The notes beneath the pieces are model-generated. The model made no database searches. It saw only the letters and a list, made by a program, of their open reading frames with translations, and was not told the origin of the DNA. From Planctomycetota bacterium (GTDB lineage: Bacteria > Planctomycetota > Phycisphaerae > Phycisphaerales > SM1A02), in NCBI GenBank assembly GCA_022568135.1, contig JADFFQ010000024.1:1-51771 (forward strand): a stretch of DNA of 51,771 bases. Reading direction: 5' to 3'. A program made the translations under genes and the position numbers. Each line of letters begins with the position of its first letter. The first letter of the stretch is position 1. This document shows, piece after piece, positions 33,256-41,125 of the stretch.

Positions 33256-34154
33256 GCGACCTCCTCCCACAGGGTGAATACGCTGCCGCGGCTGGCGCCG
33301 CCGTCGCCCAGTTGTCTCCTACGCCATTGGATGGGTTTTCCTTCCAGCTCAAGGCGGCCCGACGTGTCGCGATCACTCGGAGTTCCCTGTGCGATCAGCG
33401 CTTCGTGGAGTTCGTCCGACAGAGCGTTACAGGCGGCGATCCCGACCAGCTCCCCGCTGGGCGGGCGCACGATCTCTTTCGCCCGGCGGTTTGCGCCGAC
33501 GATGAGCCCGTTCTCATCGGCAGTGAGCACACCCACGTCGATCGCTTCAAGCAACTCCTGGGCAAACGTCAACCCCGTCGTCGCATCCGCGGCTCGTTGA
33601 TCGAGCAGCTCGTTAAGTTCGCGGAGTTTTTCGTTTTGCTTGTAGATCTCCTGCGTCAGCCGTCTGTTTTCAGCCTCAAGCTCATACTGCTCCAGAGCTC
33701 TGCGGACGTGGAGCTTGAGCTCCTCGTCATTCCACGGCTTGGTGAAGAACTTATAGATCTCGCCTTCGTTGATGGCGGCGATGAGCGTGTTGACCTCGGA
33801 GTAGCCGCTCAAGATCATGCGAAGGGTGTCCGGCCAATGACGCTGGATCTCCCGAAGCAATTCGATCCCGGTCATGCCCGGCATGCGCTGATCGGTGATG
33901 ACCAGTTGGGCCGGTTGCTCTTCCATGAGCCGTAGCGCCTCTGCGCCGCAGTTCGCGGTGACCACCTCATACGGCTCACGGCGGACCAGCCGGCACAGTG
34001 AAGCCAGGATGTTCTCCTCGTCGTCCACCAGCATCACGCGCCGCGCGTGCGGCGCAGATGCCTGACCAGCGCAACCGTCGCTGCCGGGCGCGAGCGTGCT
34101 GGGCGGATGGGTGGAGGGCGAGGTCGGCCGGATCGTTTCAGGCTGCGAGCTCAT
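33252..34154 (-). CDS. Response regulator with PAS-like domain
   Basis: ATG 34154 follows GGGGAGGCACC. The 300-residue product has a Ser/Thr/Pro-rich start, a receiver at residues 38-160 (VMLVDDEENILASL; LVITDQRMPGMTG; FFTKPWNDEEL), a coiled coil (EAENRRLTQEIYKQNEKLRELNEL) and a PAS-like fold (ALEAIDVGVLTADENGLIVGANRRAKEI-type). No DNA-binding or enzymatic output. Probably a phospho-relay adaptor within the cluster. It overlaps the upstream kinase gene by 17 bases and the downstream HDOD gene by four. Confidence 0.88.
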   Translation of the reverse strand: MSSQPETIRPTSPSTHPPSTLAPGSDGCAGQASAPHARRVMLVDDEENILASLCRLVRREPYEVVTANCGAEALRLMEEQPAQLVITDQRMPGMTGIELLREIQRHWPDTLRMILSGYSEVNTLIAAINEGEIYKFFTKPWNDEELKLHVRRALEQYELEAENRRLTQEIYKQNEKLRELNELLDQRAADATTGLTFAQELLEAIDVGVLTADENGLIVGANRRAKEIVRPPSGELVGIAACNALSDELHEALIAQGTPSDRDTSGRLELEGKPIQWRRRQLGDGGASRGSVFTLWEEVA

Positions 34155-35514
34155 GGTGCCTCCCCTTTGGTTGGGGCGCTCCTTCCAGCGGCAGCTGGAT
34201 GCGAAACGTCGTTCCCTTGCCGACTGTGCTCGCAGCGCTGATTCGCCCGCCGTGGGCTTCAACAATGGTGTAGGCCAGATGCAGTCCCAATCCTGTACCC
34301 TTGCCAACCTCCTTGGTCGTGAAGAAGGGATCGAAGATGCGGTTGAGCTGTTGGGCGGGGATTCCACAGCCGGTGTCCGCAATTTCAATCCAGATGTGTT
34401 GGTGGTCTTGGCCGGTTCGGACCGTGATGGTGCCCCGCTTCTCGATGGCTTGGGCCGCGTTCACCAGTAGGTTGAGGAACACCTGGCCGAGCTTTCCGCC
34501 GTAGCACGAGATGGCGGGGATCTTGCCATACTCGCGCACCACTTCAGTCTTGTACTTCAGCTCGTTCCAGGCCACGTTGATGGTCTTGTCGATCAGCTGG
34601 TTGATGTCCTCCTCGGCGAGGTCGGGGCTGTCCAGATGCGAGAAGTCGCGCAGGTCCCCCACGATCTGTCGCACGCGATGCGCCCCCTCAATCGACTCGT
34701 TGATCAGATCGGCAAGGTCTGACAGCACGTAGTCAATCTCCACCTCTTCGAGGATGCGCTTGACCTCATCGGCCTTGGTGGCGACGCCGGGGTTGCTGTG
34801 ATCGCACTCGCAGCGCAGCTCGTCGTATGCCCTCAGCACACGCTCGATATCCCTTGCATACTTTTGCAGCGAGTTGAGATTGCTGGAGATGAACCCGATC
34901 GGGTTGTTGATCTCATGGGCTACGCCGGCTGCGAGCTGGCCGATCGACGCCATCTTCTCCGCCTGCAGCAACTGAAGCCGCTGGTCTTCCACCTGCTTCG
35001 CCAGCTCGCGCTCCTTTTGCATGTGCTCCTGGGTCTTGGCGAGCTGCGCCGCCAATTCGTCGCGGCTCCTCCGAAGCTCGTCTTGCAGATGGCCTATTCG
35101 TGCATGGGCCCGAACACGCGCGATGACTTCCGATTCATCGGAGGACTTATTGATGTAGTCTGCGCCACCTGCCTCAAACCCACGGATCTTCTGCTTTGTC
35201 GCTTCTTCGCCAGTGACAAAGATGACCGGGATGTCGCGCGTCGCCGGGTCTGCCTTGAGTGCCCGGCAAACCTCAAACCCATCCACCTGCGGCATCTGAA
35301 CGTCCAGCAGGATGACATCTGGGTGTTTCGACTCGACCACCGACAATGCTTCCGTACCGGATGATGCCGTGTGGACATTGAACTCGTCGCCTCTCAGGTA
35401 TCGTTCGATTGTTTTTCGGCACACCAGGCTGTCGTCTACGACCAGAACGTCGTACCTCACCTCGGCGGGACGATCTTCTGTGTTCGAATCGATGTGTCCA
35501 TCTCGAGTCATCAT
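34138..35514 (-). CDS. Receiver-histidine kinase hybrid (HEINNP type)
   Basis: A 458-residue protein starting after GGAGGCATGTTGG. Receiver at about 20-145 (DVLVVDDSLVCRKTI; VILLDVQMPQVDG); the conserved Lys-Pro is Lys-Ser (INKSSD). A coiled coil of about 50 residues (LQDELRRSRDELAAQLAK) leads to the kinase: phospho-His in GVAHEINNPIGFI, N box LNLLVNAAQAI, G1 ADTGCGIP, G2 GTGLGLHLAYTIV. Soluble; probably signals to the many receivers in the same operon. Confidence 0.93.
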   Translation of the reverse strand: MMTRDGHIDSNTEDRPAEVRYDVLVVDDSLVCRKTIERYLRGDEFNVHTASSGTEALSVVESKHPDVILLDVQMPQVDGFEVCRALKADPATRDIPVIFVTGEEATKQKIRGFEAGGADYINKSSDESEVIARVRAHARIGHLQDELRRSRDELAAQLAKTQEHMQKERELAKQVEDQRLQLLQAEKMASIGQLAAGVAHEINNPIGFISSNLNSLQKYARDIERVLRAYDELRCECDHSNPGVATKADEVKRILEEVEIDYVLSDLADLINESIEGAHRVRQIVGDLRDFSHLDSPDLAEEDINQLIDKTINVAWNELKYKTEVVREYGKIPAISCYGGKLGQVFLNLLVNAAQAIEKRGTITVRTGQDHQHIWIEIADTGCGIPAQQLNRIFDPFFTTKEVGKGTGLGLHLAYTIVEAHGGRISAASTVGKGTTFRIQLPLEGAPQPKGRHHELAA

Positions 35515-35559
35515 CCAACATGCCTCCGAATTGAAACTGCTGTTACCGGGCGAGGCCGA

Positions 35560-36021
35560 TCACGTTCGAGCGTCTCCGTTTCGATCCCGCTCCCGGAGCC
35601 GATGTTGTTGTTCCAGCCATGCTTTGGGTTCCAGTCCCAGGGCGTCAGCGACGGTGCGCCGCAGCTCACCGTCATCCCACGGCTTGGAAAGCAAGCGGAA
35701 GATCTCGCCCTCGTTGACGGCGGGAATCACCACCTCTTCGTTACTGCAATGGGCGGTCAGAAGAATCCGCACCGTGGCCGGGGCGATCGTCGTGGCCTCC
35801 CGCAGCACCTCCAGGCCGTCCATGCCCGGCATCGCTGCGTCGCAGATCAGCACGTCGATCTCTTCCTGCTCAAGCAGATCGAGAGCGTCCCAGCCGTCGC
35901 TCGCAAGTAGCACACGGCAGTCGTATCCGTGAAGCACTCGGTCCAACGCGTTGAGAACGTGATGTTCGTCATCCACACAGAGCACTGTCGGTAGACGGAC
36001 CGGTTGATCGCGCAACGGCAT
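35560..36021 (-). CDS. Single-domain response regulator
   Basis: ATG 36021 follows AAGGAGATTTGACG; 153 residues. A receiver with VLCVDDEHHVLNAL, phospho-Asp in VLICDAAMPGMDG, LLTAHC (Thr position) and LLSKPWDD, then a short basic tail (LEQQHRLRERDRNGDART). No output domain, so it may pass phosphate on or bind a partner. It starts the tight part of the signalling cluster. Confidence 0.9.
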   Translation of the reverse strand: MPLRDQPVRLPTVLCVDDEHHVLNALDRVLHGYDCRVLLASDGWDALDLLEQEEIDVLICDAAMPGMDGLEVLREATTIAPATVRILLTAHCSNEEVVIPAVNEGEIFRLLSKPWDDGELRRTVADALGLEPKAWLEQQHRLRERDRNGDART

Positions 36022-36474
36022 CGTCAAATCTCCTTGGTTGGGCGGCGTGGCAATGATGTCGAGGCGGTCCGACCGATTGAGGCGAGACCATGGTCTGGGA
36101 CCATCGACGGGCCCGGCATCGTTCCATCGAGCTGGATAAGGTCGCAACGCTGCGGCAAGTGGTTCCCCGCCGGCATACACTCCGAACGATCCTCGACTGC
36201 GAGGATACGCGGGTGACGTCTCGGTCGCGACAGCGCAATAGATTTGCGGATGTGACGGTCGCCCATGGACCGATCCCCTAGCAGTCGCGCATTCGTGGCG
36301 CGGTCTGATATCTCGGGGCGGGCCGCGAGAGCAGCGTCTGCCCCGTCCTTCCCTCCATCGGCTTCAGCCGTTGCTCGCTTGACCCAGAGGTTGCCGTTTG
36401 GCCCGATCGGAAGCCCAGCGGCGTGGATTTTTCGGTCCTTCGCCGGAGAGCGCAAATGCGGACCTCCCACGCGT
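36022..36474. other. 453-base gap upstream of the single-domain regulator
   Basis: Open frames exist on both strands but have low-complexity, Arg/Pro-rich translations and no domain. I see no clear promoter or RNA. It probably contains the promoter of the 36021-26627 gene cluster. Confidence 0.4.
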
Positions 36475-37623
36475 CTATGCGGCCACATCCCGAAGGCTCA
36501 GGCGCTTGGCGAGCCTCTCCAAGCGCTGGATCTGTGTGATGGATTCGCCAATCGCGTTGGAGGAGTCCAGCGCGACCATCACACGGTCAGCCGCCTCGGT
36601 GAGCGGCGCGAAACCATATCCGGAGCCCGTGGCCTTGAGGGTCTGGCAGATGCCCCGCACGGTCTCGAAGTCGTCTTGCTGAATCGCCGACCTCAGCTCG
36701 TGGATCTTCCGCTCGACTCGCTCGATGTAGGTCGCAATCGTCTTGGCCATCCCCGCCTGGTCGCCGAGATCGCTGTAAATGGGCAATTCGTCGGTGGTGG
36801 CTCCAGCGATCTCCAGCCATTTCGACAGCACCTTGAGAAACGTTGGTGGATCGTACGGCTTGCGGATGACCTCGTTGGCGCCGGCTGCGTTGGCATTGTC
36901 AATCCGTTGAGGGTTTGTTTCGACGGTGAGGACAATAATTGGGCCGCGGAACCCGATTTCCCTCATCGAGCGAATGGCATGTTCGCCCAACGTGTCCCCG
37001 AGATTGAGATCGCAAATCACGACGTCGAAGGAGTGCCGCTTGAGTTCATCGAGTGCTCCGCCGACATGACCTGCGACAACAAGCTCCACCGCGGTGTCGC
37101 GCAGGTGCAGCGCAAGAAGGTCACCGTCTATTTCCTGATCGTCCAGGAAGAGGACCCGGCCGGCCAGATCGCTCTGGGACATGGCGGCGGTCACCATCGA
37201 TTTCGGCCAATGGCGCCGATCGACGAAATCCCGAGGATCGATCGCTTGATCGAAATGAGCGCCCACCATGTGGTGAGGTCCGGTCAGGTGCTTACACCAC
37301 ACAATTCGGCCGGTGATCTCCCGCCGCTCCCCGGTAGTGGTCAGGAGATCAATCTTGCAATGGCTTGCGGTATGAAGGTAGCCTCCGTGAAGGAAGCAGA
37401 TACCTTCGGCCGAGAGGTTGCGGGCATACACCAGGAACCGACCGACGCCCCCTCCGGGGTGAGTCACGGTGAATGGGACATCGGTCGCGCGGAGCACCAT
37501 GCGCTCGTGTGCTCGCCGATTATCAACCGCAGAGGCAGCCGAGACCTTATCGAGCTGGTCCAACAACTCCTCTCGCTGGGCCGCGGTCAGCTCTGCCAGG
37601 CGCGAGAATTCGTTCTGATCCAC
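36475..37623 (-). CDS. PilZ-receiver-HPt protein; HPt histidine replaced by Gln
   Basis: A GTG at 37623 with AAAGGGGGGTGCGCC upstream fits best; the frame is open to 37824. Of 382 residues, about 30-130 form a PilZ domain with the c-di-GMP-binding motifs NRRAHER and NLSAEG. A receiver follows (RVLFLDDQEIDG; VVICDLNLGD; RKPYDPP). The C-terminal HPt domain reads ICQTLKATGSGYGF, where the phosphorylated His of the usual HxLKGxxxxxG is Gln (codon CAG), so it cannot act as a normal phosphotransferase. It links c-di-GMP binding to phospho-signalling and lies just upstream of the cyclase/phosphodiesterase cluster. Confidence 0.9.
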   Translation of the reverse strand: MDQNEFSRLAELTAAQREELLDQLDKVSAASAVDNRRAHERMVLRATDVPFTVTHPGGGVGRFLVYARNLSAEGICFLHGGYLHTASHCKIDLLTTTGERREITGRIVWCKHLTGPHHMVGAHFDQAIDPRDFVDRRHWPKSMVTAAMSQSDLAGRVLFLDDQEIDGDLLALHLRDTAVELVVAGHVGGALDELKRHSFDVVICDLNLGDTLGEHAIRSMREIGFRGPIIVLTVETNPQRIDNANAAGANEVIRKPYDPPTFLKVLSKWLEIAGATTDELPIYSDLGDQAGMAKTIATYIERVERKIHELRSAIQQDDFETVRGICQTLKATGSGYGFAPLTEAADRVMVALDSSNAIGESITQIQRLERLAKRLSLRDVAA

Positions 37624-37786
37624 GGCGCACCCCCCTTTGGAAAGCGAACTACCGTGGGTACGATCGGCATTTGACATCGCTCTCTGAGGCGCTTTGGAGA
37701 TCTCAACGTCGTTCAATCGGCATCCAAGCGCGCCCAGCACAATCACCTGAGCTTCCCGATGAGATGAGAATCCATCGTTATCAGCC

Positions 37787-37863
37787 ATCGCCCCGCGGAA
37801 GGGCGTCATGGCGACCGCTTCCAAAGGCGAAGCTCGATTCCTTACAGGCCAGAAGTCCGACCC
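37787..37863 (-). ncRNA. Candidate structured leader element, copy 1
   Basis: 77 bases recurring at 40912-40988 with the same length and about 80 percent identity, in sense orientation 160-240 bases before the PilZ gene. As RNA, both copies can form GGYC...GGCC around GGACUUCU, CGCCU...AAGCG (GU allowed) and GGAA...UUCC. It matches no riboswitch class I know, and a conserved peptide (DFWPVR-RASP) is also encoded, so a protein-coding relic is the alternative. Confidence 0.4.
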
Positions 37864-38249
37864 GGCTCAGGATCGACGGCGCTGCACCTGAGTCAGAGCC
37901 GCACGGCTGAATCGCAGCGTCGGCACGGTACGGTCGGGCACGATGAGCCCAGATCACCTTCGTGCGGTTGGATCCGCGCTGCCAGCAAGCCGCCCGTGGT
38001 CAGCCAATTCGCAGGAGGCGCGGCTGCCACAGGCGGCATCACCCCAGGAAGGATGCTCGGTCAGGACCAAGGATCGGCCCTTGCTGGCAGCGGCGCGGCA
38101 CATCGCGGTGACCGCACCGATCCTCATGGTCGTGAGGCGCCTCGAGGACAAGGACGTGCAGCCATGAACGACCCTGTCGGCAGCGCCCGACCTTGACAGT
38201 ATCGATCAACTCGACCACAGATCGCAATAGGGATTTTCTTGTAGTGGCC

Positions 38250-38264
38250 TAGGGGTTTTCCCTA
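38250..38264 (-). promoter_or_regulatory. Palindrome TAGGGGTTTTCCCTA
   Basis: An inverted repeat, with a second half-site TAGGGATTTTC 22 bases to its left. It sits in the 808-base gap (37624-38431) between the PilZ gene and the metallo-hydrolase gene, and could be an operator; the rest of the gap, apart from the 77-bp element, has only small frames without support. Confidence 0.3.
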
Positions 38265-38431
38265 TCTGACGGGTGCCTTCATCGCCGATTGGACGCCGTC
38301 ACCGATACGATCAAAAGCAAGTTCGGCGCCGGCGCCATCCATCGTGGCCGCTCATAGCGCAGAAAAAGTCGCCGCAGCCCACGCCTCGGCTGCGGCGATC
38401 GGAGGAAGATGGCGATGCCGGGCATCTCAGT

Positions 38432-39469
38432 TCAGCGTGCGGTCAAGTCACGGTATGTGCGCTGTACGTTCAAACTGTGAAGCCCTTGCAGGAACGGAAT
38501 CAACGCCGCTTGCGGGGCGTCGTTCGCCGGCAAGTATTCTGCACCTAACGGGAGTGACGCAATCGTTGCATCGGCTGTCTTACCGTCATCAATCGCGCCG
38601 CGGACCGACGTCCTCAGATCATTCAGATATCGAAGGTACCGACCGAGGATGTCGGCCGTCGCCGGTGCGCCGTGGCCGGGGATGATTGTCTTGACGTCCA
38701 GCGTCTGCGAAAAGCGCGAAATCGTTTGGAGGTACTCATCCACGCCGCCTTCAAACATCGGGGGAATCGTTCCTTCACCGACGACGAGGTTCCCCGTCCA
38801 CGCGGTTCGCGTTTGCGGTTCAAAGACGACCGTGTCGCCGGTAGTGTTCCCGCGGCCGAAGTAATGCAGCTCGACGAATCGTCCGCCCAAGTCGAGTCGC
38901 AAATACTCGTCAAACGCAATATCCGGCAGGCGAAGCTCGACATCGCTGTACACCGAGCGATCGTCGTTCACCGCCGGCAGGACAAACTCCTTCTCATACT
39001 CAAAGTAGCGCATGTGCTCGGCCGTGTTGCGATGAGCCACGATCAGCGTCTCGTCGGGGAACGCGTAGTTGCCGAACGTGTGGTCGCCGTGGTAGTTGGT
39101 ATTGACCAAGTAAAGGATCGGTTTGTCGGTGACTCGCCGGACGGCATCTTGGATTTGGCCAGCCATCTCGGCGTTGATGTGGGCGTCGATGACAAGGACG
39201 CCGCGCTCGCCCACGATGAAGCCGTTGTTGTCGACGACAGGAAGGCCTGAAAGAAGCGCGTACACGCCCTCACCAAGCTGTCTGGTCTGAAGCTGCGCGC
39301 CGCTTGGATGTAGTGGTGGGGGAATGAAGCTCTGGGGCGCGTCGGCCAGGAACGATTCGATCGGCGGCTGGGCCAATGTACTCGCCGAACTGAGCCCGAC
39401 GATGGCCGCGGCGAACACACGGGTGTGGGTGTGAACGCCACTGGCGGTCTTGATGATTCTGCGGTTCAT
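38432..39469 (-). CDS. Secreted metallo-beta-lactamase-fold hydrolase
   Basis: ATG 39469 follows CACAGGAGTAACACC; 345 residues with a signal peptide ending ASTLAQ. The metallo-beta-lactamase domain has [12 protein letters not shown] (Asn at the first histidine position, as in subclass B2 enzymes), GNTTGDTVVF and PGHGAPA. It is about 50 percent identical to the first domain of the fusion at 1-1245 and ends at SLNVQRTYRDLTAR, where the fusion continues. Likely a periplasmic hydrolase. A perfect TTGTATATACAA palindrome before it and before the MarR gene suggests MarR control. Confidence 0.87.
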   Translation of the reverse strand: MNRRIIKTASGVHTHTRVFAAAIVGLSSASTLAQPPIESFLADAPQSFIPPPLHPSGAQLQTRQLGEGVYALLSGLPVVDNNGFIVGERGVLVIDAHINAEMAGQIQDAVRRVTDKPILYLVNTNYHGDHTFGNYAFPDETLIVAHRNTAEHMRYFEYEKEFVLPAVNDDRSVYSDVELRLPDIAFDEYLRLDLGGRFVELHYFGRGNTTGDTVVFEPQTRTAWTGNLVVGEGTIPPMFEGGVDEYLQTISRFSQTLDVKTIIPGHGAPATADILGRYLRYLNDLRTSVRGAIDDGKTADATIASLPLGAEYLPANDAPQAALIPFLQGLHSLNVQRTYRDLTAR

Positions 39470-39491
39470 GGTGTTACTCCTGTGCGGTTGT

Positions 39492-39507
39492 GGTTGTATA
39501 TACAACC
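39492..39507 (-). promoter_or_regulatory. MarR-type operator GGTTGTATATACAACC (hydrolase side)
   Basis: A perfect 16-bp palindrome 23 bases upstream of the hydrolase start codon. The same core occurs at 40033-40046 before the MarR gene. Confidence 0.7.
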
Positions 39508-39544
39508 ATGTGGTGAAAAAAGAGAAAATGGTGTCCGATGTTGA

Positions 39545-40009
39545 TTAGGGTGAGCGTCCGGCGATGAGTTTGTCTCCGACGCGCTGCAAGGTAGCTGCGC
39601 CTTTCTCGCCCAGGAGCGTTCTTGCCCTTCGCTGGGCGGTCTGCCACGCCGGCGCGACCTTCTCCACGAGCCTCGCGCCCTTGCTCGTCGCCCGCAGCCG
39701 CTGAGATCGGGTATCGGCGCTCGAGACGATCTCAAGCCAACCGTGGTCGATCATCCGGTCGAGATTGCGGCTGAGCGTGGATTTCTCCAGACATAAGGTC
39801 TTTGCGACATCGCTCGAGCGGGGCTTGCCCAAACAGGTCACAGCCACCAGGATCCCCATTTGGGCTGTGGTGATCCCGTGCGGCCGCAGGGCGTCTTCGT
39901 AGATACTGCTCACGGCCCGGCTGATCAGCCGGGCCCGTCTTGCCAGGCATTCGCTGGCGATTCGCCGGGCTGTCGTTGTGTATTTGGAGGCCATGGGTCG
40001 GTTATTCAT
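39545..40009 (-). CDS. MarR-family regulator
   Basis: ATG 40009 with GGGAGCCTGACG upstream; 154 residues. Winged helix-turn-helix: GITTAQMGILVAVTCLG, then RSSDVAKTLCLEKSTLSRNLDRMIDHGWLE and the wing SSADTRSQRLRATSKGA. MarR proteins bind palindromes of about 16 bp and release them on ligand or oxidant binding. The operator palindromes before this gene and the hydrolase gene are the obvious targets. Confidence 0.92.
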   Translation of the reverse strand: MNNRPMASKYTTTARRIASECLARRARLISRAVSSIYEDALRPHGITTAQMGILVAVTCLGKPRSSDVAKTLCLEKSTLSRNLDRMIDHGWLEIVSSADTRSQRLRATSKGARLVEKVAPAWQTAQRRARTLLGEKGAATLQRVGDKLIAGRSP

Positions 40010-40032
40010 CGTCAGGCTCCCGAGCCCTCTGG

Positions 40033-40046
40033 GTTGTATATACAAC
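40033..40046 (-). promoter_or_regulatory. MarR-type operator GTTGTATATACAAC (own gene)
   Basis: Same palindromic core as at 39492-39507, 24 bases upstream of the MarR start codon; suggests autorepression. It also marks the point where the neighbouring sensor gene ends. Confidence 0.7.
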
Positions 40047-40846
40047 TAAAGCGGCAGGAAGTCAAGCTGATTTCCACAAAAAAGCGAGATTGTGAGAAAA
40101 CGCCGGCCGCGGAGCCGCTCCAACTCCTCGGCCCATCCCTGTTCCTGCTGTGAAAGTGACATCGTCTGGAGCGTGGCCAGGTCTTGGCGGAACTCTTGTT
40201 CATCTCCGGCCAACGATTCGGACAGGACTGCTTCGTCGGCGGTCGTCAAGTAGGCGTTGAACCGGCGGGTCATCTCGTTTACGTCGATCTCCAGAGCCAT
40301 GAGCAGTCTGAGTTTCTCGGACCCCGCCGACCCCTGGGTCACCGCCGTCGGTTGCAACTTCTCGTCCAGCAGATTGTCGATCACCCTCAGGCGATCCCCC
40401 ACGGTTCCCAGCTCATCGAGGATTCGGCGATCGGTCACGATCAACTCATCCCCGACCTCGCGAAACCGCTCATACAACTCCTGGGCTTGATCGGCAAACT
40501 CCGACTCCATGCTGCCGGGCGGAGCCAGCCGTCGATAGGTCGCCAGTGCCTGCTCGAAGTCCATCCGGTCCTTGTCGATGCGCTGCAGGTGCTCGTCTTG
40601 GTGGTCATGGAGGTACTGGGCCACGGCCAGGCCTGTGCCCAGGGTGTTGATCTCCATCTCCATGGCCGCATCCACCCGCGGCATCTCGATATCGGTGATC
40701 ACTTGCAACTCCTGGTGAATCCACCACCACGAGACCCCCACGAAGGCCGCTAACGTGACGCACACGCCCAGCACGACCACGAACGCCAGTGTCAGTCGGG
40801 TGCGTGTGGGCGATCGAGTCTGCGGGCTGATCGTGTTGGCGGTCAT
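40046..40846 (-). CDS. Truncated membrane sensor (helical-bundle domain without output)
   Basis: A 266-residue protein with one N-terminal membrane helix (LTLAFVVVLGVCVTLAAFVGVSWWW) and a long helical domain like the ligand-binding bundle of chemoreceptors or kinases (IDKDRMDFEQALATYRRL; LEIDVNEMTRRFNAYLTTADEA). Such proteins normally continue with a second membrane helix, HAMP and output domain. Here the frame passes RRFLTISLFCGNQ and stops inside the MarR operator, so the 3' part was lost. A copy of the 77-bp element lies before it. Probably non-functional or a decoy. Confidence 0.7.
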   Translation of the reverse strand: MTANTISPQTRSPTRTRLTLAFVVVLGVCVTLAAFVGVSWWWIHQELQVITDIEMPRVDAAMEMEINTLGTGLAVAQYLHDHQDEHLQRIDKDRMDFEQALATYRRLAPPGSMESEFADQAQELYERFREVGDELIVTDRRILDELGTVGDRLRVIDNLLDEKLQPTAVTQGSAGSEKLRLLMALEIDVNEMTRRFNAYLTTADEAVLSESLAGDEQEFRQDLATLQTMSLSQQEQGWAEELERLRGRRFLTISLFCGNQLDFLPL

Positions 40847-40911
40847 GCAGTCGAGCGAGATTGTACATCACGGCCGCAACGGCCGCTGATCCCTTCCAGG
40901 GGTCGCCGGCG

Positions 40912-40988
40912 ATCGCCGCGCGGAAGGGATTCGGCTCGACCGCTTGCATAGGCGAAGCTCGTTTCCGTACAGGCCAGAAGTCCGGCCC
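40912..40988 (-). ncRNA. Candidate structured leader element, copy 2
   Basis: Partner of 37787-37863, 65-140 bases before the truncated sensor gene and in its sense orientation. Flanks of the two copies are unrelated. Confidence 0.4.
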
Positions 40989-41125
40989 ACCACGGGAATA
41001 TCCAACCGGTCCATGCGATTGCCATATATTGAGCAATCACTTGCGCATGAGCGGGATCTGAAGGTGCAAGAGGCCAGGGCCGGCAACCGATGAGGCTAAC
41101 AGCAAGAGTGAACCAATCTTCGACG

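Noticed and set aside
36265..37674. 469-codon plus-strand frame
   Set aside because: It is antisense to the PilZ-receiver-HPt gene, whose domains are unmistakable; its own translation has no domain.
37787..37863. Known cyclic di-GMP riboswitch (class I or II)
   Set aside because: The conserved bases of those classes are absent; only recurrence, position and possible pairing support an RNA role.
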